Both the position numbers and the translations under genes were made by a program. A stretch of 64,000 nucleotides of DNA from Paraburkholderia largidicola (lineage in GTDB: Bacteria; Pseudomonadota; Gammaproteobacteria; Burkholderiales; Burkholderiaceae), in assembly GCF_013426895.1 (NCBI RefSeq), contig NZ_AP023176.1, forward strand, positions 1,302,001 through 1,366,000, written 5' to 3'. The number at the start of each line of letters is the position of its first letter. The first letter of the stretch is position 1. This document shows, piece after piece, positions 1-7,687 of the stretch. Under the pieces are notes generated by a model. That model made no database searches, had not been told where the DNA came from, and saw nothing but the letters and a program-made list of their open reading frames with translations.

Positions 1-2
1 CA

Positions 3-101
3 GCAATCGAAGGGGCGCAACTCATTGCGCGCGGCCGATCCGATATCCGGGTCTTCGATGAAACACTGCGTGCGTATCGAACGCACGGGCTTATTCCCTG
101 A
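3..101 (+). CDS. C-terminal fragment of a TetR-family regulator (partial)
   Basis: Only the last 32 codons are inside the window; the gene begins upstream. The frame reads AIEGAQLIARGRSDIRVFDE and continues to a TGA at 99-101. The 'EGA-LIAR' helix followed by a short helix is typical of the end of TetR/AcrR ligand-binding domains. The DNA-binding domain is not visible, so the family call rests on the C-terminal helix pattern alone. The stop codon lies inside a small hairpin (94-112). Confidence 0.5.
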   Translation, partial: AIEGAQLIARGRSDIRVFDETLRAYRTHGLIP

Positions 102-112
102 CGCTCAGGGAA
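94..112 (+). terminator. Hairpin at the stop of the TetR fragment
   Basis: Perfect 8-bp arms TTCCCTGA and TCAGGGAA surround a CGC loop and overlap the stop codon. No T-run follows, so it is a weak candidate for an intrinsic terminator. Confidence 0.35.
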
Positions 113-575
113 TGCCGGCTGTCAGCTTTCAAAGCCGTCTCCGTCGATACAAACTAGAAATAAAAATAACGCCGCAATAGCATCCGACGATTATCGTCGG
201 TAAGCGGCTTCGACAGCTCGACGTTCTCGATGACTGCCCCAATCAACGGCTTATAGCGACACACCCGCGACCCGGCTGACCCAGCGCTGTGCTCATGACG
301 TTCTCCGTTGACGAACCGGAACGTGACTGACCCATCCATTCCTGCCCCGTGTTCATCGCTGCTGTGTAGCTTCGACGAAACACTCATTTTTTATATCGCA
401 CGCGGCTCCCCATATTCGAAGGTTTTACCGGCACTGATTCAAATCCCACTCACCTGATTGAATGGCTGTGCATATCACCGTATCTGCGTTCATGAGACTC
501 TAGTTTGTCGCGTTCGGCGCGGTTCTTCCGTTTTGAACGCGATGTACTTTTTTCTCACTCACCTACGGGGTTGAT
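113..575. other. Intergenic region upstream of the acyltransferase-like gene
   Basis: About 460 bases with no well supported gene. It holds one weak minus-strand ORF (154-387). It also has an inverted repeat CGCGTTC (509-515) / GAACGCG (535-541) about 35 bases before the ATG at 576, which could be an operator. The stretch 500-575 probably carries the promoter of the next gene. Confidence 0.4.
154..387 (-). CDS. Possible small hypothetical protein (77 aa)
   Basis: A 77-codon minus-strand ORF starting with ATG at 387. The product is polar and has no signal peptide, membrane segment or recognised motif. No clear Shine-Dalgarno sequence precedes the ATG; the upstream bases are A/T rich. It does not overlap another gene, which is the main reason for listing it. 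It may be non-coding. Confidence 0.25.
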   Translation of the reverse strand: MSVSSKLHSSDEHGAGMDGSVTFRFVNGERHEHSAGSAGSRVCRYKPLIGAVIENVELSKPLTDDNRRMLLRRYFYF

Positions 576-1370
576 ATGGACCGCATCGATTCAGTCGTTT
601 TGAAGCAAAATACGGGTTATACGTTGCTCGAAGAGGGCTTTAATTCGGGCACGGTAAAGAAAACGGAAAGGCTGCCGTTTACGATTAAGGTGGTAAGTAA
701 CCGGACGGAGCTCGACAAGGCGGTCGAAATGCGCCGCGCGGCATACAGACGGCACTTGCCGGAATTCGCGGAGACCATGGGCGTCGAAGCACTGGACGGC
801 GCGCCTGGCACGGTCGTGCTGCTCGCGCAATCGCGGCTGGACGGTGGCCCGCTCGGCACCATGCGGGTCCAGACCAACGCGTTCGATTCGCTCGCCGTCG
901 AACAATCGGTCCAGCTGCCGGACTGGCTGAACCAGGCACGGCTCGCCGAGGCGACGCGGCTCGGCGTGGCGCGCGGCGCGATCGGGCGGATGGTGAAGGT
1001 GGCGCTGTGCAAGGCGTACTACATGTATTGCGCGCAGAACGGGGTCGACTGGATGTTGATTACCGCGCGTTCGCCGCTCGACCGGGAATATGAGGCGATG
1101 CTTTTCGAAGATGTATATGGCAAGAATGAATTCCTGCCGATGTCGCACGTGGGCGGATTGCCGCATCGGGTGATGGCGAAACCGGTTGCACTGGTCCGTC
1201 AGCGCTGGGCGAAGGTGAACCATCCGTTCTACGGGTTCTTCTTTGAAACGGATCACGTCGACATCGACGTCAGCGTCGCATCACCGCAGGAAGAGGCTGG
1301 CCATGGCACTGAGCGTGGCATGCTGCCGGACAGCGCCTCGGACTATCTGAGGTCGTTGAGCGAAGCGTAA
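576..1370 (+). CDS. GNAT-like N-acyl amino acid synthase (FeeM-type) protein
   Basis: The 264-residue protein resembles the FeeM/autoinducer-synthase branch of the GNAT fold, which transfers an acyl chain from acyl-ACP to an amino acid or related amine. A variable N-terminus is followed from about residue 36 by 'VVSNRTELDKAVEMRRAAY', the start of such domains. The segment 'LGTMRVQTN' (about residues 93-101) is the GNAT core strand, 'EATRLGV' (about 125-131) corresponds to the conserved E-x-x-R region, and 'LITARSPLDREYEAMLFEDV' the conserved C-terminal part. The last 40 residues are a polar tail. GGGG before the ATG may act as the ribosome site. The next gene is a GGDEF-EAL protein on the same strand after a hairpin. 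The acyl acceptor cannot be predicted. Confidence 0.6.
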   Translation: MDRIDSVVLKQNTGYTLLEEGFNSGTVKKTERLPFTIKVVSNRTELDKAVEMRRAAYRRHLPEFAETMGVEALDGAPGTVVLLAQSRLDGGPLGTMRVQTNAFDSLAVEQSVQLPDWLNQARLAEATRLGVARGAIGRMVKVALCKAYYMYCAQNGVDWMLITARSPLDREYEAMLFEDVYGKNEFLPMSHVGGLPHRVMAKPVALVRQRWAKVNHPFYGFFFETDHVDIDVSVASPQEEAGHGTERGMLPDSASDYLRSLSEA

Positions 1371-1389
1371 GGCAGGTAGGGTAAGGTAT

Positions 1390-1411
1390 CCGCCCGAAGC
1401 AATTCGGGCGG
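1390..1411 (+). terminator. Perfect hairpin with GCAA tetraloop
   Basis: Arms CCGCCCGAA (1390-1398) and TTCGGGCGG (1403-1411) are perfectly complementary around a GNRA-type GCAA loop, 19 bases after the acyltransferase stop. No T-run follows in either direction. It could attenuate read-through or protect a transcript end between the two genes. Confidence 0.45.
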
Positions 1412-1508
1412 ACAAAAGACGGATGAAGTCGGCACAGTCGTGTTTTCGCTGCCGACCACGCGGCATGGCAATGAAATCGGGAATGAAGTCACTGGGGAAA
1501 TGCAGCAG

Positions 1509-4454
1509 ATGACAAGCGTTAAGTGGGCGTTTCGGGACCGACTGACCGGCTGGGCTTTCCTGCGGTTTTCCGTATACGTCGCGCCATTCATGATTGCGCT
1601 TGGCACCGTCGCAGTCTTGCTTTGGGGCCCGCGCCAGTTCGATACCACGGGGACGGTTCCGTTGAGCTTCTCCGTGATCGCGGATCCGTCGGCGACGCTG
1701 TCGCCTGCCGCGGCCATCGAACGCCTGCGCAATGGCACGCACACCGCCCGCTTCAGTACCCATCTCGCCGAAACGCCTTTCTGGTTCATGCTCACCGCGC
1801 CAGCTCTGGGCAGCGGAGACGCCACGTTCGTCGATCTTCCGTCCCGGCATGCGCAAACGATTTCCTGCTGGAAGACGGGCCCCGTCCTCACGCTGCTCGG
1901 CGCGGGCGACCGCCACGGCACGAGCGGCGCGATGCGCGACAACAAGGCCGGCTTTGCGCTGAAACTCGACGAGCACACCGCCGATGCACAGATCCTGTGC
2001 CGTGGCACGTTCTCGGGCCCCGCCTATATCAGCGCGTCGGCATCGAGCCTCGACAAGCTCGAGGAGACGACGCTCGATTTCTACCAGAGCGCAGCGCTGA
2101 TTACGGGCGGCCTGCTAACGCTCGCGATCTTCGTGTTCGTGACGGCCATCATCAATCGCGAATGGACTTACGTCATTTTTGCCGCATGGCTCGTCGGCAA
2201 CCTGCGGCTGAGCGCGAATGCAATGGGCTTCGACACCGAATGGCTGGGCCGGACTGTCCCGCCCGACCATATCGAGTTTTTGCGGGAGTTCACTTTCGCG
2301 GCCTACTACGTGCTGACCACGACGCTCTTCGTGGAGCTGTTTCGCCGCGAGCTGAAAGCGATCGGTCTGCGCTGGAGCCTGCAGGCTGTGCGGTATGGCG
2401 GCTGCGTGCTGATGGCCGCCGCGTTCACGCTGAGCTACGCGCACTTCATTCCCGTGCTGTGGGCGACCGCCAGTTTCTGCATCCTGGTGCTGACCTATTT
2501 TCTCGTGCAGTTGTTCATCAAGGCGCGCTCGCGCACCGTGCTCTGGTACGTCGCGTCGATGGCCATCGTGCTGGTTGCGACGCTGTCGGAAGTCCTTGCT
2601 GCCGCATTCGGCGTGAAGGCGCTGGCGGGCACGCATAGCCCCGTCGTGACGGCGCTGTCGTCGAGCATGCTGTGTGCGTTCGCGATTGCCGAACGGATGC
2701 GCGAAGAACGCGAGCGCCGCCGGCAGATGCAGATCGAGCTGCGCAACACCTATGACGTCACGCCGATCGGCCTTTTCACATTGAACGGGGAAAGCTGCTT
2801 CGTCCGCGCCAACCCGGCGCTGCACGCGATGCTGGGCTTGAGCGACGAGCAGGACGGCACGCGTCGTTGGGCCGATTATTTCGCCCCGGGCGCCGAGCGC
2901 GCCCTGGGTGAACTGCTGGAGCGCGACGATTCGGCATCGATCGAAATCGATGGCACGGCCGGCACGAAGACGGAGTCGCGACGCTACTCGCTGCGCGCGA
3001 TCCGCGCGAACGGCTTTATCGAAGGCTCGCTCGAAGACGTGACGGACCGCTCGAAAGCGGTCGAGCGGCTGCACTTCCTGGCCGAGCATGATCCCCTCAC
3101 CGGTCTTCTGAACCGGCGCGGCATCGAGCATGCAATCGACCGGCAATGCGGCGAAAGCTCCCCGTGGGCGCTCGCGTATCTCGATCTCGACCGCTTCAAG
3201 CTGTTCAACGATCTGTTCGGTCACGGCACCGGCGACGAAATCCTGCGGCATGTCGCGGCGCGCCTCGTCGAGCGCCTCGGTGCCCATATTCCGATCGGGC
3301 GCATCGGCGGGGACGAGTTCGTGTGCGTGCTCGCGAACATGCCCATCGACGATGCCATCGTGCGTTGCCGCGAACTCGTCACCGCGTTGAACTCCGCGCC
3401 GTTTCATGTCGATACGCGAGCGTTCCAGGTCCGGGGATCGATCGGTGTCGTCGAGTGCTCGCAAGGCGAACGCGCGCTGGACGCCCTCGCCTATGCCGAC
3501 CGCGCGTGCCGCGCCGCGAAACGCGGCGGCAATGCGCGGCTGGTGGCCCTGCGCAAGGGCGCACCGGCGTTCGAGGAGCGCGCCGCCGAGATCACTCTGA
3601 TCGAGGCGCTGGGACAAAGCCGGCTGCCCGATGGGCTGTTCCTCGTGATGCAGCCCATCATGTCGATGCACACGCCGACGGAAGCGCTCGATTTCGAAAT
3701 ACTGCTGCGCATGCGCACGCCGGACGGCGCGGTAGCGACAGCAGCGAAACTGATCGCCGCCGCCGAGGACTCGGGCACGATCGTGGAAATCGACCGCTGG
3801 GTGCTCACGACGACGCTCGCATGGCTCAGCGAGAACCGCGCATCGCTCTCCACCACGCGCTTCGTGTGCGTGAACCTGAGCGGCGGTTCGCTCAACGACG
3901 AGCACTTCCTCGACGAGCTGTTCGCGCTGTTCTCGCGTCACGAGGACATCGTCCATTACCTGTGCATCGAGATTACCGAAAGCGTCGCGCTGCACGATCT
4001 CGAGCATACGGAACGCTTCATCGCGCGCGTGCACGACATGGGCGCGAAAATCGCCATCGACGATTTCGGCGCGGGGCAGACTTCTTTGCGCTACCTGAAG
4101 AAGCTGTCGGCCGATGCGCTGAAGATAGACGGCGAGTTCGTGCGTACGATGTGCAACCATCCCGCCGATATCGCGATCGTCGAGGCGATCATTACGCTCG
4201 CGCGCAATCTCGGCATGCGCAGCATCGCGGAGTGGGTTGAGGACTTCCAGACCCTGCGCGCGCTGGAGGAACTGGGCGTCGACTACGTGCAGGGCTTCGG
4301 CATCGCGAAACCGCAAGAGGCCGTCGATATTCTCGCGGCCACGTCAGCTGCGAGCTTCGTGACCAATCCCGAGCTTGCACGGTATCTGAAGGAACAGCAG
4401 ACAACCCAACGCGGTGCAGACGATCAGCGGATGGAGCGTGAGAGCGCGGTGTGA
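1509..4454 (+). CDS. Membrane 7TM-PAS-GGDEF-EAL c-di-GMP enzyme
   Basis: About 981 residues. One N-terminal membrane segment (about 17-39) is followed by a periplasmic domain (to about 190), a block of membrane helices (about 190-395, like the 7TMR-DISM module), a PAS domain (about 410-525), GGDEF (about 530-690) and EAL (about 705-955). The cyclase signature GGDEF is intact at 600-604 in 'RIGGDEF'; no RxxD inhibitory site precedes it. The EAL domain keeps the catalytic set: E-I-L-L-R (E730), 'NLSG', 'EITES', 'DDFGAG', 'LKIDG' and 'AEWVE'. So both diguanylate cyclase and phosphodiesterase activities are possible. ATG 1509 has GGGGA at proper spacing; GTG 1440 and ATG 1500 are in-frame alternatives. 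It presumably couples an external signal to c-di-GMP turnover. Confidence 0.88.
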   Translation: MTSVKWAFRDRLTGWAFLRFSVYVAPFMIALGTVAVLLWGPRQFDTTGTVPLSFSVIADPSATLSPAAAIERLRNGTHTARFSTHLAETPFWFMLTAPALGSGDATFVDLPSRHAQTISCWKTGPVLTLLGAGDRHGTSGAMRDNKAGFALKLDEHTADAQILCRGTFSGPAYISASASSLDKLEETTLDFYQSAALITGGLLTLAIFVFVTAIINREWTYVIFAAWLVGNLRLSANAMGFDTEWLGRTVPPDHIEFLREFTFAAYYVLTTTLFVELFRRELKAIGLRWSLQAVRYGGCVLMAAAFTLSYAHFIPVLWATASFCILVLTYFLVQLFIKARSRTVLWYVASMAIVLVATLSEVLAAAFGVKALAGTHSPVVTALSSSMLCAFAIAERMREERERRRQMQIELRNTYDVTPIGLFTLNGESCFVRANPALHAMLGLSDEQDGTRRWADYFAPGAERALGELLERDDSASIEIDGTAGTKTESRRYSLRAIRANGFIEGSLEDVTDRSKAVERLHFLAEHDPLTGLLNRRGIEHAIDRQCGESSPWALAYLDLDRFKLFNDLFGHGTGDEILRHVAARLVERLGAHIPIGRIGGDEFVCVLANMPIDDAIVRCRELVTALNSAPFHVDTRAFQVRGSIGVVECSQGERALDALAYADRACRAAKRGGNARLVALRKGAPAFEERAAEITLIEALGQSRLPDGLFLVMQPIMSMHTPTEALDFEILLRMRTPDGAVATAAKLIAAAEDSGTIVEIDRWVLTTTLAWLSENRASLSTTRFVCVNLSGGSLNDEHFLDELFALFSRHEDIVHYLCIEITESVALHDLEHTERFIARVHDMGAKIAIDDFGAGQTSLRYLKKLSADALKIDGEFVRTMCNHPADIAIVEAIITLARNLGMRSIAEWVEDFQTLRALEELGVDYVQGFGIAKPQEAVDILAATSAASFVTNPELARYLKEQQTTQRGADDQRMERESAV

Positions 4455-4481
4455 CGTGGTGTTCCGCGTGCTGCGGTGGCG

Positions 4482-5411
4482 TCAGTCCGTGCGCATGGCA
4501 AGGGCGCTATCCGCTCGCTGATTGTCGAGAACCCGAACCATCATCATCAGAAGATGATTGACGGGCGTCGCAATGCCCAACGCTGCGCCGCGCCCGACGA
4601 TATGCCCATTCAGATGATCGATTTCGCTGGGCCGGCGCGTCGCCACGTCATGAGCAGTCGATGAATACTGCCCCGCAGGAATCGTCGCCATGATCCTGGC
4701 TACCGTCTCGTCGACGTCGCTGGAGATATTTACGCCGTCCGCGCCGGCAACCGCGATGCATTCCGCCACGATATCGCGCATCGCCGTGCTCACGGCCGTC
4801 CCGCCGCGCTGACAAAGCTCGCCGAAAGGCAACTGAACGAGTGCCGAAATCGCGTTGTACGCGCAGTTCAAGACAAGCTTTTCCCACAGCGCGCCGCGTA
4901 CATTCGCGGATACCGAAGTCGGTACGCCTGCGTCATTCAGAACCCGGGCCAGACGCTCGCTGGACCTGCCGGGCTCGACGATCAGTTCGCCTCTTCCGTT
5001 GTGCCGAACGTGGCCCGTTCCGCGCATTTCGCTTCCGACGTAGACCACGGCAGCCAATACTTCGCGCTCGACAAGCGAGCGCACCCTTTCCGCATTATCG
5101 ACACCGTTCTGCAGTGTGACGATCACGGCAGACTGCGAAAGATAGGGCGTCATTGCAGCCACTGCCGCTTCCGTATCGGGTGACTTGACGCAAAGAAGGA
5201 CCGCGTCTGCGCCCGCCACGCCCGAAGCGTCCGTGCACGCCGTTACCTCGATGAACTCATCGAAAGCAAGCGACTCGAGCCGCAGTCCGTCCCGCCGGAT
5301 GGCTGCGACGTGATTCTGCCTGCCGATCAACGTCACTTCATGCTCCGCCCTGGCCAGCATGCCGCCGTAAAAACAGCCCACTGCGCCAGCGCCCATCACT
5401 GCAAATTTCAT
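4482..5411 (-). CDS. 2-dehydropantoate 2-reductase-like protein
   Basis: The 309-residue protein has the ketopantoate reductase layout. An N-terminal Rossmann motif 'GAGAVGCFYGGMLA' (residues 7-20) binds NADPH. The helix with 'LLCVKSPDTEAAV' and 'VTLQNGVDN' follows, and the C-terminal helical domain has 'LWEKLVLNCAYNAISAL' with the catalytic lysine in 'EKL'. PanE reduces 2-dehydropantoate to pantoate in pantothenate synthesis. Burkholderiaceae carry several such paralogues, many of unknown substrate, and this one stands alone, so a substrate other than ketopantoate is possible. The stop is 27 bases from the convergent GGDEF-EAL gene. Confidence 0.85.
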   Translation of the reverse strand: MKFAVMGAGAVGCFYGGMLARAEHEVTLIGRQNHVAAIRRDGLRLESLAFDEFIEVTACTDASGVAGADAVLLCVKSPDTEAAVAAMTPYLSQSAVIVTLQNGVDNAERVRSLVEREVLAAVVYVGSEMRGTGHVRHNGRGELIVEPGRSSERLARVLNDAGVPTSVSANVRGALWEKLVLNCAYNAISALVQLPFGELCQRGGTAVSTAMRDIVAECIAVAGADGVNISSDVDETVARIMATIPAGQYSSTAHDVATRRPSEIDHLNGHIVGRGAALGIATPVNHLLMMMVRVLDNQRADSALAMRTD

Positions 5412-5547
5412 GTGTCCCTCGAACTGTCGAAACGGTCGGTCGACGTGAAAATCCCGACGCTAGACGCGATTAGAACGGCAGAACTTGTCTTCCATATTTC
5501 GTCGAGGTGTCGAAATGTATCCGTGAGTTTTTTGCCCGAGCACATTT

Positions 5548-5574
5548 TCTAAATGCGAATCGTTTGCATTTAGA
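5548..5574. promoter_or_regulatory. Fur-box-like palindrome upstream of the nitroreductase
   Basis: Perfect 9-bp arms TCTAAATGC (5548-5556) and GCATTTAGA (5566-5574) flank GAATCGTTT. The inner AATGCGAATCGTTTGCATT resembles betaproteobacterial Fur boxes, which have AATGCGAAT / ATTCGCATT-type half sites. It sits 57 bases before the ATG at 5631, where an iron repressor would block a promoter. The assignment is from pattern memory, not a scored matrix. Confidence 0.55.
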
Positions 5575-5630
5575 CGAAAACCGTAGCATCATGATGCCTA
5601 CCGAAGCCCTTGCACCAACGAGCCCGCCAC

Positions 5631-6263
5631 ATGACTTCCACCGTGATAGCAGCCCCCGCCGATCACACGACGCAAACCGCGATCGACCTGCTGCTGTCGC
5701 GCCGCTCGCACTGGCCGCTATCGGAGCCCGCGCCCACTCAGCGGCAACTGGACCACATCTTCGATGCCGCGATGCGCGCCCCGGATCATGGTCGTCTGCG
5801 TCCGTGGCGCTTCATCACCATTCGAGATGAAGCGCGCCATGCTTTCGGCGACCTATTGGTCGATCTCGCCGCCGCACGCGCGCCGGACGAACCGCGTAGC
5901 GCTCACGCGCATCGACGGCAGCGCGCGATGGCTGCGCCGTTGATCATCGCGCTCGTGGCGGCTATCGACCAATCTTCGTCAGTGCCGGAACTGGAGCAAC
6001 TGCTGTGCGTCGGCGCCGCCGCGATGAACATGCTCAACGTCATTCATCTGTACGGCTACGGCGGTTTCTGGGCGACGGGCATCGATAGCTATGAACCGGC
6101 CATGCATCGCGCGCTCGGGCTCGATGCGTCCGAACGTCTGCTTGGCTTTCTGTTCGTCGGCACGCCGCAGAAAGAGAAAGAAGGTCAACCGGTGCGCCGG
6201 CCTGCCAGCGATGCCTATGTCCGCGCATGGCAACCCGTTCCGTGTGACGCTGCCCGCGCCTGA
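5631..6263 (+). CDS. Nitroreductase family protein, YdjA-like
   Basis: About 210 residues of the FMN-dependent nitroreductase family. The start reads 'LLLSRRSHWPLSEPAP' then 'AAMRAPDHGRLRPWRFITI', the FMN-binding signature of the YdjA branch. 'AAMNMLNVIHLYGYGGFWATG' and 'LGFLFVGTP' form the C-terminal part of the fold. Members reduce nitro compounds, quinones or flavins with NAD(P)H, and the physiological substrate is usually unknown. ATG 5631 is preferred over an upstream TTG at 5610. A Fur-box-like palindrome lies just upstream, and the next gene follows after 31 bases, so an iron-controlled operon is plausible. Confidence 0.85.
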   Translation: MTSTVIAAPADHTTQTAIDLLLSRRSHWPLSEPAPTQRQLDHIFDAAMRAPDHGRLRPWRFITIRDEARHAFGDLLVDLAAARAPDEPRSAHAHRRQRAMAAPLIIALVAAIDQSSSVPELEQLLCVGAAAMNMLNVIHLYGYGGFWATGIDSYEPAMHRALGLDASERLLGFLFVGTPQKEKEGQPVRRPASDAYVRAWQPVPCDAARA

Positions 6264-6294
6264 TCCGCGCAGCCATGATCTTGTCGAGAATACG

Positions 6295-6774
6295 ATGAAC
6301 TATCCGGCCTTTGCCTTGCGTGAAGCTTCGCTCAGCGAAGACGCTCTCTCGCACTATCCCGATGCGAGCGAGCAACTGGTATTGAACGCCGTGCGCACGT
6401 GGTTCCGGCCGCGATGCGACGCCGTGCGCCAGGGGCAGCACTGGCGCGACGTGCTTGGCGACGCGGGGCTGGCCATTGCCGGCATCGACTGCTTCGACAT
6501 GATGATGCACGCGCTGCTGCACGCTTCTCATCGGCCGCTGGATACACGGTGCCGCTGCGCGTCGGACATCGCCAGCGACGAGGCGTCGCTGCTGCAGACG
6601 CTGGCCTATCTGCAATCGACGGATTCGTCCGCTGCCACCAGTCTATTGAATCAATGGCTGCCGTCCGCTTCAGTCGGACACACGCTCAAGGTCATGCGCT
6701 GGTTCGCGCTGAATCTGTTGAATGCGGGCATCGTGGTCCGCTTGCGAGCAAGGCGCGTTGCTTACATGCATTGA
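6295..6774 (+). CDS. Unknown protein in the nitroreductase/ExbB locus
   Basis: I do not recognise the family. With the ATG at 6295 the product is about 159 residues. It is mostly helical in appearance, with 'LVLNAVRTWFRP', 'GIDCFDMMMHALLHASHR' and 'CRCASDIASDEASLLQTLAYLQ'. It has four cysteines (three near 'DTRCRCAS' and 'GIDCF'), several histidines and no signal peptide or clear membrane helix. The open frame continues upstream into the nitroreductase, but that part is a shadow frame. It begins 31 bases after the nitroreductase stop and ends before a terminator-like hairpin, so it is probably co-transcribed with the nitroreductase. Confidence 0.65.
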   Translation: MNYPAFALREASLSEDALSHYPDASEQLVLNAVRTWFRPRCDAVRQGQHWRDVLGDAGLAIAGIDCFDMMMHALLHASHRPLDTRCRCASDIASDEASLLQTLAYLQSTDSSAATSLLNQWLPSASVGHTLKVMRWFALNLLNAGIVVRLRARRVAYMH

Positions 6775-6799
6775 TGCATATAGCGCGCCTTCTCCTCTA

Positions 6800-6833
6800 G
6801 GCTGGCTAATAACGCCGGCCTTTGCTTCATTTC
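6800..6833 (+). terminator. Terminator-like hairpin before exbB
   Basis: Stem GGCTGGC (6800-6806) / GCCGGCC (6814-6820), one G-U pair, with loop TAATAAC, followed by the T-rich stretch TTTGCTTCATTTC. It is 26 bases after the unknown gene. If functional, the exbB-like gene has its own promoter within 6834-6940. Confidence 0.45.
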
Positions 6834-6957
6834 ATCCCTCACGTTCCACCGCTTACCGACGACCCGCAAGCGTCGAAACGCATCGCGCCCTGCGCTGAAT
6901 GCGCGCGTCTTTCGCGCTACGATGTAGCCCGCAACAGCGCACTCACGGAGGACAGGC

Positions 6958-7647
6958 ATGCAGCACTACGGCTTGGAAAACGTCTGGCAGCAAGGCGATT
7001 TCGTGACGCGCGCCATTCTCGTCGCGTTGTTGCTGATGTCCTTGCTGTCGTGGACCGTCATCGTGCTCAAGCTCTGGAACGTGATGCGGCTCAGACGCAT
7101 CGCACGCGCGACGGAGCGCGCGTTCTGGCATGCTGGCAATCTCGAAGCGGGCCTGCATCGGCTCGGCAACGACGACTCGCCATACTCAGGCAATGTGCTG
7201 CTCGCGCTGGCGCTGTCGGGCAAGGAGGCCGTCGAGCATCACCAGGTCACGCAGTCGAATCTGCAGCATTCGATGGACATCTCCGACTGGGTCACGCGCT
7301 GCCTGAAAGACACGATGGACGACATCGTCACGCATCTGCAGGCGGGTCTGACGGTACTTGCGTCGATCGGCAGCACGGCGCCGTTCGTCGGCCTGTTCGG
7401 CACGGTATGGGGCATCTATCATGCGCTGATCGTCATCGGCCATACGGGACAGGCGAGCATCGATCATGTCGCGGGTCCCGTCGGTGAGTCGCTGATCATG
7501 ACGGCGTTCGGGCTGTTCGTCGCAATTCCGGCCGTGCTCGGTTACAACGCGCTGACACGCGCCAACCACGGGCTTGCCACTCAGCTCAATCGCTTCGCGC
7601 ATGGCATTCACGCGTACTTCGTGACGGGCGCGCGGCCTGCGGCGTGA
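6958..7647 (+). CDS. exbB: ExbB/TolQ/MotA-family proton channel protein
   Basis: The 229-residue protein has the three-helix ExbB layout: first membrane helix at about 19-40 ('VALLLMSLLSWTVIVLKLW'), a long cytoplasmic loop, and two helices around 'LTVLASIGSTAPFVGLFGTV' (about 123-145) and 'LIMTAFGLFVAIPAVLGYNA' (about 178-200). The conserved 'GSTAPFVGLFGTVWGI' motif is diagnostic. ExbB forms the pentameric channel which, with ExbD, energises TonB for uptake of iron chelates. An excellent GGAGG ribosome site precedes the ATG. No exbD or tonB is nearby: the next gene is the convergent giant autotransporter, 40 bases on. Confidence 0.85.
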   Translation: MQHYGLENVWQQGDFVTRAILVALLLMSLLSWTVIVLKLWNVMRLRRIARATERAFWHAGNLEAGLHRLGNDDSPYSGNVLLALALSGKEAVEHHQVTQSNLQHSMDISDWVTRCLKDTMDDIVTHLQAGLTVLASIGSTAPFVGLFGTVWGIYHALIVIGHTGQASIDHVAGPVGESLIMTAFGLFVAIPAVLGYNALTRANHGLATQLNRFAHGIHAYFVTGARPAA

Positions 7648-7687
7648 AGCGCACGAAGCGTATCTGCCGACCTTCCAGTCTCCAGCG

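Noticed and set aside
2115..4316. 733-codon minus-strand ORF across the GGDEF-EAL gene
   Set aside because: Its translation is Arg/His/Gln/Asp rich with no domain, whereas the plus-strand frame has intact GGDEF and EAL motifs.
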